Part shown: one piece after another, positions 35,615-43,997 of the stretch
How positions within the stretch are numbered: position 1 is the first letter of the stretch
How the letters are laid out: the number at the start of each line of letters is the position of its first letter
Source of the DNA: a bacterium
GTDB lineage: Bacteria; Desulfobacterota; Binatia; DP-6
DNA: 64,000 nt
Assembly (NCBI GenBank): GCA_026129405.1
Contig: JAHCID010000010.1
Span: 62,001 to 126,000, forward strand
Reading direction: 5' to 3'
Program-made: the position numbers and the translations under genes
The notes under the pieces: generated by a model
Database searches by the model: none
What the model was told of the DNA's origin: nothing
What the model saw: the letters and a program-made list of their open reading frames with translations, nothing else

Positions 35615-36733
35615 CTACGCGACCTTGCGGGCCGCGGTGCTCCAGCGATGCGCGCGGTGCTCGATCTCGGCGCGGGGCGCCAGGGCCACGCCGTGCCGGC
35701 CGAAGATCGCCCGGTAGCGGTCGTAGTCGTTGAGGACGGTCTTCACCGTGGTGCGGTAGCCGCGGCGCACGACCTCCTGGCGCAGGCCGTAGGTCATGAG
35801 CGGCACGTCGAAGAGGTCGAGGTCGGCCTCGTAGGGCTCGAAGAGCACGACGTCGGCGTCGGGGTGCTCCCAGGCGTGACGCTTCAGGCCCTCGCGCAGG
35901 CGGCGCTGGAGCGCGATGCGGAACGACTGGCTGGCGATGGTGAGCGGGCCGCCCTCGCGGATGCCGCCGGCGACGTCGCCCATGATGAGCGGCCGCAGCG
36001 GGTTCACCAGCACGACGAGCCGTGCGCCGCGCTCGATGGCGAGGCCGGCGTGCGCGGTCTTCGTGACCGCGCCGTCGACGTAGTCGACCCCGTCGATGCG
36101 CACCGGCTCGAAGACGATCGGGATCGCCGCTGACGCCGCGACCGCGCGTGAGATCGGCGTGCGCTCGGTACGCGTGCCGCCGAAGACGTGGATGGCGCCG
36201 GTGTCGAGCACGGTGGCCGGGATGAGGAGGCGCCGGCGGAGGCGGCGGAAGTCGTCGGAGCGGCCGTCGCGGGTGAGCATCTCGCGCACGTAGGCCTCGA
36301 GGCCGTCCAGGCAGAAGATGCCGGCCGGGAGGTGCCGGACGAGGCCGGCCAGGGTGTCGAGCACGAGGACGTCACGCCAGTTGTTCCACAGGTCGCGGGC
36401 GACGCCGGGGAGCGCCGCGGCGAGGCGGGGGAGGGTGCCGAGGTGGCTCGCCCAGGGGATCGACAGGAAGCGCGAGCCCGACAGGCGCGGCAGCGTGCTG
36501 GGGTCGCCCTCCAGGGTCTCGCGGATGCGCAGGGGGGAGACGTCGTTGGCCACCAGGGCCGAGACCAGGGCGCCGGCGCTGGTGCCCACGTAGAGGTCGA
36601 AGTCGCGGGCGCCGAAGTCCTGGAAGAGGCCGTCGAGGGCGATGAGGGCCCCGAGCTCGTAGAGGCCGCCGACCACGCCACCACCGGCCAGGACGAGCGC
36701 CCGGCGAGCCGGCCCGTATTGACCCGATGGCAT
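35615..36733 (-). CDS. Patatin-like phospholipase
   Basis: Patatin-type acyl hydrolases use a Ser-Asp dyad. The 372-residue protein has the oxyanion loop LVLAGGGVVGGLYELGAL, the nucleophile elbow DLYVGTSAGALVSALVA and the catalytic aspartate in DYVDGAVTKTAHAGL. No signal peptide or membrane segment is obvious, so it probably acts in the cytoplasm or at the inner membrane on acyl lipids. The ATG chosen begins 12 codons before the conserved RALVLAGGG; a longer form would overlap the divergent gene's promoter region. Confidence 0.87.
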   Translation of the reverse strand: MPSGQYGPARRALVLAGGGVVGGLYELGALIALDGLFQDFGARDFDLYVGTSAGALVSALVANDVSPLRIRETLEGDPSTLPRLSGSRFLSIPWASHLGTLPRLAAALPGVARDLWNNWRDVLVLDTLAGLVRHLPAGIFCLDGLEAYVREMLTRDGRSDDFRRLRRRLLIPATVLDTGAIHVFGGTRTERTPISRAVAASAAIPIVFEPVRIDGVDYVDGAVTKTAHAGLAIERGARLVVLVNPLRPLIMGDVAGGIREGGPLTIASQSFRIALQRRLREGLKRHAWEHPDADVVLFEPYEADLDLFDVPLMTYGLRQEVVRRGYRTTVKTVLNDYDRYRAIFGRHGVALAPRAEIEHRAHRWSTAARKVA

Positions 36734-36821
36734 AGCCTGCCGGAATCTCGGCGGAGTCGCGCGAGAGCTTGAGTGCCGGGCCGCGTCCGGGAATGTTCCG
36801 GGGAGCAAGGAGGCGGACACG

Positions 36822-37634
36822 ATGAGGAGCTGGGGGCTGGTCGCCGGGGTCGCGTTGGCGGTCCTGGCCGTCGCCGTGGACGGCGGCGCCTACGAGGTGG
36901 AGGCGGTGACCGACGGCGGGACGCTGCGCGGCACGATCACGCTGGCGGGCTCCGCGCCCGCACCGGAGGCGTTCGCGGTGACGAAGGACAAGGCGGTCTG
37001 CGGCGAGCAGAAGACCCGCGCCGACCTGATCGTCGGCCCCGCCGGCGGCATCGCCAACGTGGCCGTGGTGGTGAAGGCGACGAAGGGACGGGCGCTCGAG
37101 ATCCCCGCCCAGCCCGTGACCTTCGACCAGCGCGGCTGCGAGTACGCGCCGCGCGTCCTGGCGTTCCCGGCGGGCAGCACGATCGCCGTGCTGAACCCCG
37201 ACGGCGTGCTCCACAACGTGCACGTCATGGGCAAGACGAACCCCGAGGCGAACCGCGCCATGCCGAAGTTCCAGAAGAAGATCGACTGGATCGTCGAGAA
37301 GCCGGAGTGGCCGATCGTGGTGAAGTGCGACGCCCACCCCTGGATGCGCGCCTACTGGCTGGCGATGGACCAGCCGTACTACGCCGTCACCGGACCCGAC
37401 GGCGCCTTCACCATCGCCGACCTGCCGCCCGGCGAGTACGACGTCGAGCTGTGGCACGAGACCCTCGGCCGGCGCACGGAGCGGGTGTCGATCCCGGCGA
37501 AGGCGGAGGCGACCGTCGCCTGGGCCTTCGCCGCCCCGACGACCACCTCGACGAGCCCGCCCGCGGCGGTGACGACCACGACCGGCCCGGCGGCCGTCAC
37601 CCCGACCACGCCGCCGGTGGAGGCGCTGCCGTGA
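36822..37634 (+). CDS. Exported cupredoxin-like copper protein
   Basis: A 270-residue exported protein with a signal peptide (MRSWGLVAGVALAVLAVAV...). The region around residues 100-185 has FPAGSTIAVLNPDGVLHNVH and KCDAHPWMRAYW. The histidine plus the C-x-x-H-x-x-M arrangement are type 1 copper ligands of plastocyanin-like domains. A short carboxypeptidase-regulatory-like fold follows (GAFTIADLPPGEYDVELWHE), then a Thr/Pro-rich tail (TTTSTSPPAAVTTTTGPAAV). It may carry electrons or bind copper outside the inner membrane. AAGGAGG precedes the ATG. The stop overlaps the start of the 16-cysteine protein (GTGA). Confidence 0.8.
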   Translation: MRSWGLVAGVALAVLAVAVDGGAYEVEAVTDGGTLRGTITLAGSAPAPEAFAVTKDKAVCGEQKTRADLIVGPAGGIANVAVVVKATKGRALEIPAQPVTFDQRGCEYAPRVLAFPAGSTIAVLNPDGVLHNVHVMGKTNPEANRAMPKFQKKIDWIVEKPEWPIVVKCDAHPWMRAYWLAMDQPYYAVTGPDGAFTIADLPPGEYDVELWHETLGRRTERVSIPAKAEATVAWAFAAPTTTSTSPPAAVTTTTGPAAVTPTTPPVEALP

Positions 37635-38098
37635 CCCGGGCCGTGTGGTGCGGGCTCGTCGTCGCCGTCCTCCTCGCCGCCGCGCCCGGCGGCGCCGCTG
37701 CGGCCGGCGACCGGCGGCAGTGTCTCAACGAGTCGCGCCGCCAGCAGGGCCAGTGCCTGAAACGTGCCCGCGAGCAGTGCGACGAGGCCTTCGACGCCGA
37801 CCTGAAGCGCTGCTTCGGCGCCGACAACACCTGCCTCCGCGGCTGCCAGACCGACGAGGGGAAGTGCCAGGTCGACCCGCTCGCGAACCTCGAGGGCTGC
37901 CGCATCGCCTGCAGCGCCGACCTGAAGGCGGCGATCCAGGGATGCAAGGTCGAGGTCGACACCAAGGCCTGCCAGGCGACGGCCCGTCTCCAGGCGCTCA
38001 AGTGCAAGAACCGCTGCTCGGAGAAGGCGGCGCCCGCGAAGCAGCGCTGCAACGCGGCCTTCAAGCAGTGCCTGCTCGACTGTGCGGGGCGGGAGTAG
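37631..38098 (+). CDS. Secreted protein with a 16-cysteine scaffold
   Basis: No known family is recognised. The 155-residue protein has a signal peptide (AVWCGLVVAVLLAAAPGGAA) and a mature part with sixteen cysteines. Their spacing is 10-7-10-6-3-6-10-3-10-8-10-3-10-6-3 residues. Recurrent Cx10C and Cx3C steps on Lys/Arg/Gln/Ala-rich, helix-prone sequence suggest disulphide-linked helical hairpins or a metal-thiolate protein. The GTG start overlaps the cupredoxin stop, so the two are translated together and may share a copper-related role. A second protein 1.2 kb downstream has the same scaffold. Confidence 0.8.
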   Translation: MTRAVWCGLVVAVLLAAAPGGAAAAGDRRQCLNESRRQQGQCLKRAREQCDEAFDADLKRCFGADNTCLRGCQTDEGKCQVDPLANLEGCRIACSADLKAAIQGCKVEVDTKACQATARLQALKCKNRCSEKAAPAKQRCNAAFKQCLLDCAGRE

Positions 38099-38104
38099 CC
38101 GGCG

Positions 38105-39076
38105 GTGCTCGTCGACTGCGCTGCCTACATCGCGGGCTGCCGGGTCGCCGACGTCGGGATCGACGAGCTGGACCAGTGGATGGCGAAGGACGACACCTTC
38201 GTCTGGGTCGGGCTCTACGAGCCGAGCGAGGAGGAGCTGCGCGCGGTCCAGGCCGAGCTGGGGCTGCACGACCTGGCCGTCGAGGACGCCCACAGCGCCC
38301 ACCAGCGGCCCAAGCTCGAGGAGTACGGCGAGTCGCTGTTCGTCGTCCTGCGTACGGCGCAGTGGGACGGGACGCGGCGCGCGGTCGACAAGGGCGAGAC
38401 GCACCTCTTCATCGGGCGCAAGTACGTCGTCTCGGTGCGCCACGGGAAGTCGCCGTCGTACTCGTCGGTCCGGCTGCGCTGCCAGTCGAACCCGCACCTC
38501 CTCGTCCACGGCACGGACTTCGTCCTCTATGCGATCATGGACTTCGTCGTGGACCACTACTTCCCGGTCCTCGACGAGCTCGAGGAGGAGGTCGAGCAGC
38601 TCGAGAAGGTGATCTTCGGCGAGAAGGGCCGCGGCGACATCACCCGGCGCATCTACCGGCTGAAGCGCCAGCTGATCGGCCTCAAGCGGGCGGTGTCGCC
38701 CCTGGTCGAGGTCTGCAACCGGCTGGTGCGCTTCGACAGCCGCCTCGTCGGCGACGAGACGCGGCCGTACTTCCGCGACGTCTACGACCACGTGGTGCGG
38801 ATCAACGAGACCGCGGACGGCCTGCGCGAGCTGCTGACGGGGGCGCTGGAGGCCAACCTCGCCCTCGTCGGCATCCGCCAGAACGAGGTCATGAAGGCGC
38901 TCGCCGCATGGGCCGCGATCCTCGCGCTGCCGACGATGATGGCCGGCATCTGGGGCATGAACTTCGACTCGATGCCGGAGCTGAAGGTGCCGTGGGGCTA
39001 TCCGCTCGCGCTCGCGTCGATGCTCACCGGCGCCGGCGCGCTGTTCTGGAACTTCCGCCGCATCGGCTGGCTCTGA
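38105..39076 (+). CDS. corA: CorA-family magnesium/divalent cation channel
   Basis: A 323-residue protein with the CorA layout. A cytoplasmic alpha/beta N-domain (WVGLYEPSEEELRAVQAELG) leads into long acidic helices (DELEEEVEQLEKVIFGEKG, SRLVGDETRPYFRDVYDHVV). Two C-terminal membrane helices follow, with the pore signature GIWGMNFDSMPEL at the end of TM1. Residues AAWAAILALPTMMAGIWGMN form the channel helix. It probably transports magnesium or cobalt. The GTG start lies six bases after the 16-cysteine gene, so it is likely in the same transcript as the cupredoxin. Confidence 0.93.
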   Translation: MLVDCAAYIAGCRVADVGIDELDQWMAKDDTFVWVGLYEPSEEELRAVQAELGLHDLAVEDAHSAHQRPKLEEYGESLFVVLRTAQWDGTRRAVDKGETHLFIGRKYVVSVRHGKSPSYSSVRLRCQSNPHLLVHGTDFVLYAIMDFVVDHYFPVLDELEEEVEQLEKVIFGEKGRGDITRRIYRLKRQLIGLKRAVSPLVEVCNRLVRFDSRLVGDETRPYFRDVYDHVVRINETADGLRELLTGALEANLALVGIRQNEVMKALAAWAAILALPTMMAGIWGMNFDSMPELKVPWGYPLALASMLTGAGALFWNFRRIGWL

Positions 39077-39102
39077 GCGTCGCTGCCCGAAGGTCGTAGG
39101 CC

Positions 39103-39122
39103 CGAAGGTCGTACGACCTTCG
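39103..39122. repeat. Perfect 20-bp palindrome
   Basis: CGAAGGTCGTACGACCTTCG is its own reverse complement. A further half-copy (cgaaggtcgta) begins at 39088. It lies 27 bases after the corA stop and may act as a terminator hairpin, or as an operator for the next gene. Confidence 0.6.
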
Positions 39123-39132
39123 ACGAGCCGAC

Positions 39133-39152
39133 GTGGCGTTCGCGAACGCCAC
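39133..39152. repeat. Second perfect 20-bp palindrome
   Basis: GTGGCGTTCGCGAACGCCAC is its own reverse complement and follows the first palindrome after ten bases. It lies about 86 bases upstream of the sigma-54-like promoter, in the range where activators of sigma-54 promoters bind. A link is possible but unproven. Confidence 0.6.
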
Positions 39153-39237
39153 TGCAAACGTCTGCGTGCGCGCACGAACCGTCGACGCATGACGACGCGC
39201 TCCGACGTGGATCCGTCGAGATAATTTCCATCCTTCT

Positions 39238-39253
39238 TGGCACCGCTTCTGCT
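39238..39253 (+). promoter_or_regulatory. Sigma-54-type promoter of the second 16-cysteine gene
   Basis: The site TGGCACCGCTTCTGCT has the -24 GG and -12 GC dinucleotides at the required 10-base separation and a perfect TGGCAC -24 box; the -12 box is CTGC for TTGC. It lies about 90 bases before the ATG, in a locally AT-richer stretch (gataatttccatccttctt). Confidence 0.6.
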
Positions 39254-39345
39254 TTACCGTCGCAGGATGTCTGCGGTAGGTACGGCCCGCTCGTCTGGAG
39301 GGGGGTCCTCCGCTGCGACTCGAATCGACTAAGGAGGAAGACAGA

Positions 39346-39825
39346 ATGACTCGACGATTGACCGTACTCGCGGTCGCCGCGCTCGGCGTGATGCTGAGCG
39401 TGCAGAGCGCCAGCGCGCTGACGCAGGAGACGCGAACCTGCATCAAGAACTCACGCGGGGCGCTGAAGACCTGCCGGATAGACGCGATCGCGGCGTGTCG
39501 CCAGACGTTCCAGACGACCTTCGAGGGCTGCTTCGGTCCCGGGGCGGCGTGCGCGACGGCGTGCTCGCAGGAGCAGGCGGGTTGCCAGTCCGGTCCTGCT
39601 TCGGTGCAGGTGGGCTGTAACGACGGCTGCGCCGGTACCTTCTCGGCCGCACTCGACGCCTGTCGTCTCAAGGATACTCCGGAAGCCCGCCTCGACTGCG
39701 CGAGCCAGGCGCGTCTCGATCAGTTCACCTGCCGCCAGGCCTGCGCCCTGACGGTGCAGCCGGCCCTCCAGGCCTGCGGCAACGTGTTCAGCAACTGCCT
39801 CCAGGCCTGCGCGAGCAAGCGTTAG
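39346..39825 (+). CDS. Secreted protein with a 16-cysteine scaffold, paralogue
   Basis: The 159-residue protein has a signal peptide (TVLAVAALGVMLSVQSASA) and sixteen cysteines spaced 10-7-10-6-3-6-10-3-10-11-10-3-10-6-3. This is identical to the protein 1.2 kb upstream except for one gap (11 for 8). Other residues are poorly conserved, apart from CFG after the third Cx10C. No known family is recognised. AAGGAGG precedes the ATG. It stands alone, behind a sigma-54-like promoter and in front of a strong hairpin. Confidence 0.85.
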   Translation: MTRRLTVLAVAALGVMLSVQSASALTQETRTCIKNSRGALKTCRIDAIAACRQTFQTTFEGCFGPGAACATACSQEQAGCQSGPASVQVGCNDGCAGTFSAALDACRLKDTPEARLDCASQARLDQFTCRQACALTVQPALQACGNVFSNCLQACASKR

Positions 39826-39856
39826 CCCTGCACTGAGGAGCTCGCTTCGTCCCCTC

Positions 39857-39885
39857 GGCGGCGTCGCCCCGTGCGACGCCGCCTT
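39857..39885 (+). terminator. Strong hairpin after the second 16-cysteine gene
   Basis: A perfect 11-bp GC-rich stem (GGCGGCGTCGC / GCGACGCCGCC) with a five-base loop begins 32 bases after the stop. Only two T residues follow, so it resembles a rho-independent terminator without a full U-tract. Confidence 0.55.
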
Positions 39886-39960
39886 CAGGGCGACGCCGGG
39901 CGACGCAGGACGCGTCGTCCGGCGTTCTCGTTCGGCCGCGGCGCGTGGTATGGCCGGCCG

Positions 39961-40743
39961 ATGTCGCTCACCGGTCGCATCGCCGTCGTCACCGGAGCCG
40001 GCTCGGGCCTCGGCCGTGCCGGCGCCCTCGCGCTCGCCGCCGCCGGCGCCCGCGTCGCGGTGAGCGATCTCCGCCCCGACGCGACCGAGGAGACCGCGGC
40101 CGCCATCCGCGCCGCGGGCGGCGAGGCGATCGCGATTCCCGCCGACGCCGGCGATCGCGCCCAGGCGAAGCGGCTGGTCGACGAGACCGTGGCCCGCTTC
40201 GGCGGTCTCGACGTCCTCTACAACAACGCCGGCGTCGCGCCGGTCGGCCGCGACGGCTTCGTCCCCGCCATCGACGAGGACGACTGGGACTGGGTGATCC
40301 GCACGAACCTCACGAGCGTCTACCTGTGCTGCAAGTACGCCATCCCGGCCATGGCGGGGCGGCCGGGCGCCGCGATCGTCAACACGGCCTCGTCGATGGC
40401 GGTGCAGCCGCTCGGCATGATGGACGCCTACGCCGCTTCGAAGGCGGGCGTCGCCGGGCTCACGCGCTCGCTGGCGCCCGCCTGCGGCCAGCTCGGCATC
40501 CGCGTGAACGCGATCTGCCCGGGCTACGTCGACACGCCGATGAACGCGCTCATCTTCGGCGACGAGACGTTCAAGGCGGCCTTCGCCCGCGACCACGCGA
40601 CCGGGCTGCAGAGCGTCGACGAGATCGCGGACGTGGTGGTCTTCCTCGCGTCCGACGCGGCCCGCAGCTTCACGGGAGCGGTGCTGACGTGCGATCGCGG
40701 CTGGACGGCGTTCAAGCGCCCCGCGGCGCTCGGCACGATGTGA
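39961..40743 (+). CDS. Short-chain dehydrogenase/reductase
   Basis: A 260-residue classical SDR: VVTGAGSGLGRAGALALAAA (nucleotide-binding TGxxxGxG), VSDLRPD suggesting NAD preference, LYNNAGVAP, and the catalytic NTASSMAVQ with YAASKAGVAGLTRSL. The ending FTGAVLTCDRGWTA is typical. It oxidises or reduces an unknown alcohol or ketone. No operon partner is evident. It converges on the large repeat protein gene, six bases from its end. Confidence 0.9.
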   Translation: MSLTGRIAVVTGAGSGLGRAGALALAAAGARVAVSDLRPDATEETAAAIRAAGGEAIAIPADAGDRAQAKRLVDETVARFGGLDVLYNNAGVAPVGRDGFVPAIDEDDWDWVIRTNLTSVYLCCKYAIPAMAGRPGAAIVNTASSMAVQPLGMMDAYAASKAGVAGLTRSLAPACGQLGIRVNAICPGYVDTPMNALIFGDETFKAAFARDHATGLQSVDEIADVVVFLASDAARSFTGAVLTCDRGWTAFKRPAALGTM

Positions 40744-40749
40744 CCGAGG

Positions 40750-43700
40750 TCAGCGGCCGCAGCGGAAGCTGAGCTTCTTCGGGTTGCAGGGCACCGGGGC
40801 GGAGCCTCCGTCCGCGCCGACGTCGACCCGCACGTTGAACGGAGGGAACAGCTTCGGCATCCCCACCTCGTCGAACGGACGCGAGACGCTCGAGGAGAAG
40901 GCGAAGTCGAGCGGGGTCGAGCGCGCCTTCACACGGATCGTCCCGTTCTTCGCGATTCGCACCCGCAGTCCGGCGATCGGCTGCTCCACGCCGGCCTTCG
41001 CGACCAGCGCCCGGCCGCGGGCGTCGATCGAGCTGGCCGGCAGGTTGACGGACCAGAGCGTCCCGCGCAGGTCGCCGACGGCGATGCTCACCGCCTGCGG
41101 ACGCAGGCGCTCGCGGCGGCGGCGCGATTTGCCTCCCTGCGTCGGCGCGCTCGTGAGGCCGGGGAGGTTCGTCGCCGGCGCCAGCGTCGCGTTGACCACG
41201 ATGCGATCCTTGGGGACGAAATCGAGATCGTTCGAGGGCAGCTTGCGCCGGACGCGCAGGTTCGAGACGGCCGTCGTCGTCGGAGCCGCCAGGAAGATGG
41301 CGCTGCGGGTCCTCCCGCCGCCGATGCCGGCCAGGAAGGCGAGGTGGTCGCGGGCGTTGAGCGAGCCGGACTGGTTGAGGGTGGTGATGCGGCCGCCGAC
41401 CGTCGTGGCGGCGCCTTCGCCGACGCGGACGAGCTGGGAGAGCCCTGCCGGCGTGGAAAGGAAGAAGCCCGCGGTGCCGCCCGTGAAGGGCTCGAAGTTA
41501 CCGCGAAAGGCGATGTTGCCGTTGCTCGCCGCCGTCGGGCGGCCGAGGCTGCGGAAGCGGCCTCCCATCGGCCCCGTCTGCCGGGTCTCGACGATCGAGG
41601 TGAAGCCGGCCGGTGTGCGGCGCACGAGGGCCGCGACCTCGGTACTGCCCGGGCGCCGCAGCTTGCCGCCGAACACGACGTTGCCGGCGGCGTCGATCTG
41701 GGCCCGGCCCGTGAGGTCGGTGATCGTCATGCCGCCGATGTCCGCGCCCTTGACGGCGAGCGGCGCGATGCCCGACGGATCGGCCAGGAAGAGACCCGTG
41801 CTCTTCTCGACCATGTCGCCGAGCGGAGCGCGGAAGACGACCGGCCCACCGCGGGTGCTCGGATCGCGGAACTTGAAGAACTTCTCGCCCACGCCCGAGT
41901 CCTGGCCACGGGCCGCCAGGATGCGCACGCCGCTCGCGTCGGCGAGGAGCACGACCTCCTCCTTGATGCTCGAGAAGATCGGATCGAACGGGTCGTCGTA
42001 CTCGATGGTGCCGCGGAAGACGACGGCGCCGGTGTCGCCGATCGCCGGATTCGGAGCCAGCGTGCGGTAGTAGGCGTCCTTGCGCGACGGGTCGGGAGGC
42101 TCGAGCGGCTGACCGGGCAGGGCGACGGCACGAAGTCCGCCGCTGCCGGCGGTGTAGATGCCGCGGGCGACGCCGACCGCGGTGGCGGCGAAGGCGATGT
42201 CGCCGCTCGCGTTCAGGCTCGGATCACCGACCAGGTTGGTGATCGCGCGCCCGTCCTTGATCGGAGCGATGTCGCCCACGCGCACCAGGGCCTCGAGCTG
42301 GCCGGCGCGCCAGCGGAAGATACCGAGCGCCGGTCCGCGGGCGACGAAGCTCTTGAAGACCACGTCGTCGGCGTCGTTCAGCACGGGCGCGAAGAACGGC
42401 GGGCCGCCGAAGAAGCCGTCGCTGCCGCCGGCCGCCGGATCGCCGATGTTGATCGCTTCGCCGGGGCGATCGGGCGGCAGCGCGATCACCGCCTGGCTCA
42501 CCGGACTGCCGGCGATGCGGGCGAAGAACACCACGGTGCCGAGGGCGTCGACGACGGGCGCCGAGGCGGCGGTGAGGTACGTGCCTCCGACCGGAGTCGT
42601 ATCGGCAGTGGGACCGCCGAGATTGACGACGGCTCCCGGCGCCTGGTCGAGGAGGCCGGTGCGGATGATCATCTCACTGCTGCCGCCGTTCAGCGAGGCG
42701 AAGAAGATGATCTGGCCGTCGGCCGCGAAGGCCGGCGGTGCGAGACGCGAGCCGCCGTCGGGGCCGAGCTGGATGCTCGTGATGCGGCCGCGACCCGCGA
42801 TCGGCTGGCCGGGGAACCCCACCAGATAGGTCGCGCCGCCGCGCCAGACCACGACGCCCGCGCCGCCTTCGTCGTTCTGGCTCGCGTCGTCGGAGAAGTC
42901 GAAGAGCGGGCCGGCGGTGAAGAGCACGTCCCCGGCGTCGTTCAGTGTGACCGTATCGCCGAACTCGAACAGCTGCTGGTCGTTCGGGAACGGCGCGGAA
43001 GGCCGCTGCGGAACGATGCCGTTGGCGGCGAGCAACGTCGTCGCGCCGGCCTGGACCTTGAAGATGCCGTCGAGGAGGCCGTTCCCGTCCGCGAGCCCGC
43101 GGAAGGCCAGCGCGCCCGTGTTGTTCAGCGCCGGCGGCCCGAGGATGCTGAACTTCCCGTCGCCGAAGGGGTCGCCGAGCTTGACCAGGTGCGTGAGCGG
43201 CCCGCCGGCGCGGCGGACGAAGATCGCGGCGCCGGAGGTTGTCCTGTCGAGAGTGCTGGCGACGAAGGCCACGTCACCCGCGTCGTTCAGCGCGGGCGTG
43301 CGCTCGGGGCTGTCGCTGCCGCCTTCCGCGAGCACGTTGACCGTCGTGGTGAGGTCGAGGATGCCGAGCCCGGTGTCGAGCCCCGGCGCCGCGACGACGT
43401 CGAGATGCCAGCTCGGCCCGCCCGTCGACAGGAAGATGCCGCCCGGCGTGGGCGCCAGCGGATCCTGCTTCACCCCGTCGGGCGGCGTGACGATGGCCGC
43501 GAAGGCGACCTCGCCACGCGCGTTGACGGTGGGCCGGCCGAGGAACTGCTTCAGCCGTCCGACCTGGCCGTTGACCGTCTGGCCGAGGTTGGCGACCACG
43601 CGCCGCTCGCGCGTACGCAGGTTCGTGGCGACGATCTGCTCGGTCGTGTTGCCCTCCGCGACCAGAGCTCGGAAGGCGATCCAACCGTCGCCGGCCGCCG

Positions 43701-43875
43701 ACGGCGTACCGACGAAGCTGGGGCCGGCGAACACGCCGCCGCCCGGCGCGGCGTCGCCCATCGCGGCGATGGTGATCTTCGAGGCTGCACGGGCCGGGAG
43801 CGGGCCGAAACAGAGAGCGGCCGCCAGACAGAGGAGGGCCGCCGCGCGACTGCGATGCAGGCTTGGGGACAGCAC
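40750..43875 (-). CDS. Large secreted repeat protein (13 DxVxFxA-type repeats)
   Basis: A 1041-residue exported protein with a signal peptide (RAAALLCLAAALCFGPLPAR). The body is built of about thirteen repeats of roughly 60-75 residues. Each has a core like LNDAGDVAFVAS, LNNTGALAFRG, VNARGEVAFAAI, LNASGDIAFAAT, IDAAGNVVFGG or LNARDHLAFLAG, followed by a beta-rich segment with (G)IF or IFL. The pattern suggests a beta-propeller or beta-strand repeat. The C-terminal ~170 residues differ (LDFVPKDRIVVNATLAPATN) and end with two cysteines. No enzyme motif is seen. A GTG start fits the signal peptide. Confidence 0.75.
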   Translation of the reverse strand: MLSPSLHRSRAAALLCLAAALCFGPLPARAASKITIAAMGDAAPGGGVFAGPSFVGTPSAAGDGWIAFRALVAEGNTTEQIVATNLRTRERRVVANLGQTVNGQVGRLKQFLGRPTVNARGEVAFAAIVTPPDGVKQDPLAPTPGGIFLSTGGPSWHLDVVAAPGLDTGLGILDLTTTVNVLAEGGSDSPERTPALNDAGDVAFVASTLDRTTSGAAIFVRRAGGPLTHLVKLGDPFGDGKFSILGPPALNNTGALAFRGLADGNGLLDGIFKVQAGATTLLAANGIVPQRPSAPFPNDQQLFEFGDTVTLNDAGDVLFTAGPLFDFSDDASQNDEGGAGVVVWRGGATYLVGFPGQPIAGRGRITSIQLGPDGGSRLAPPAFAADGQIIFFASLNGGSSEMIIRTGLLDQAPGAVVNLGGPTADTTPVGGTYLTAASAPVVDALGTVVFFARIAGSPVSQAVIALPPDRPGEAINIGDPAAGGSDGFFGGPPFFAPVLNDADDVVFKSFVARGPALGIFRWRAGQLEALVRVGDIAPIKDGRAITNLVGDPSLNASGDIAFAATAVGVARGIYTAGSGGLRAVALPGQPLEPPDPSRKDAYYRTLAPNPAIGDTGAVVFRGTIEYDDPFDPIFSSIKEEVVLLADASGVRILAARGQDSGVGEKFFKFRDPSTRGGPVVFRAPLGDMVEKSTGLFLADPSGIAPLAVKGADIGGMTITDLTGRAQIDAAGNVVFGGKLRRPGSTEVAALVRRTPAGFTSIVETRQTGPMGGRFRSLGRPTAASNGNIAFRGNFEPFTGGTAGFFLSTPAGLSQLVRVGEGAATTVGGRITTLNQSGSLNARDHLAFLAGIGGGRTRSAIFLAAPTTTAVSNLRVRRKLPSNDLDFVPKDRIVVNATLAPATNLPGLTSAPTQGGKSRRRRERLRPQAVSIAVGDLRGTLWSVNLPASSIDARGRALVAKAGVEQPIAGLRVRIAKNGTIRVKARSTPLDFAFSSSVSRPFDEVGMPKLFPPFNVRVDVGADGGSAPVPCNPKKLSFRCGR

Positions 43876-43997
43876 GGGCTGCCCGTATCGAGCAACCCGG
43901 GTGCCCGCGAACCGCGTGCGAGATCGCGATGTTTCGGGGGGTCGTGCTGGGCACGGATGCATGGCTGTGGCGGGGGTGCACGACTCTGCCCTCGGGG

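Noticed and set aside
36786-36802. Dyad CGGGAA-TG-TTCCGG before the cupredoxin gene
   Set aside because: Short with a mismatch, and such dyads are frequent at this base composition.
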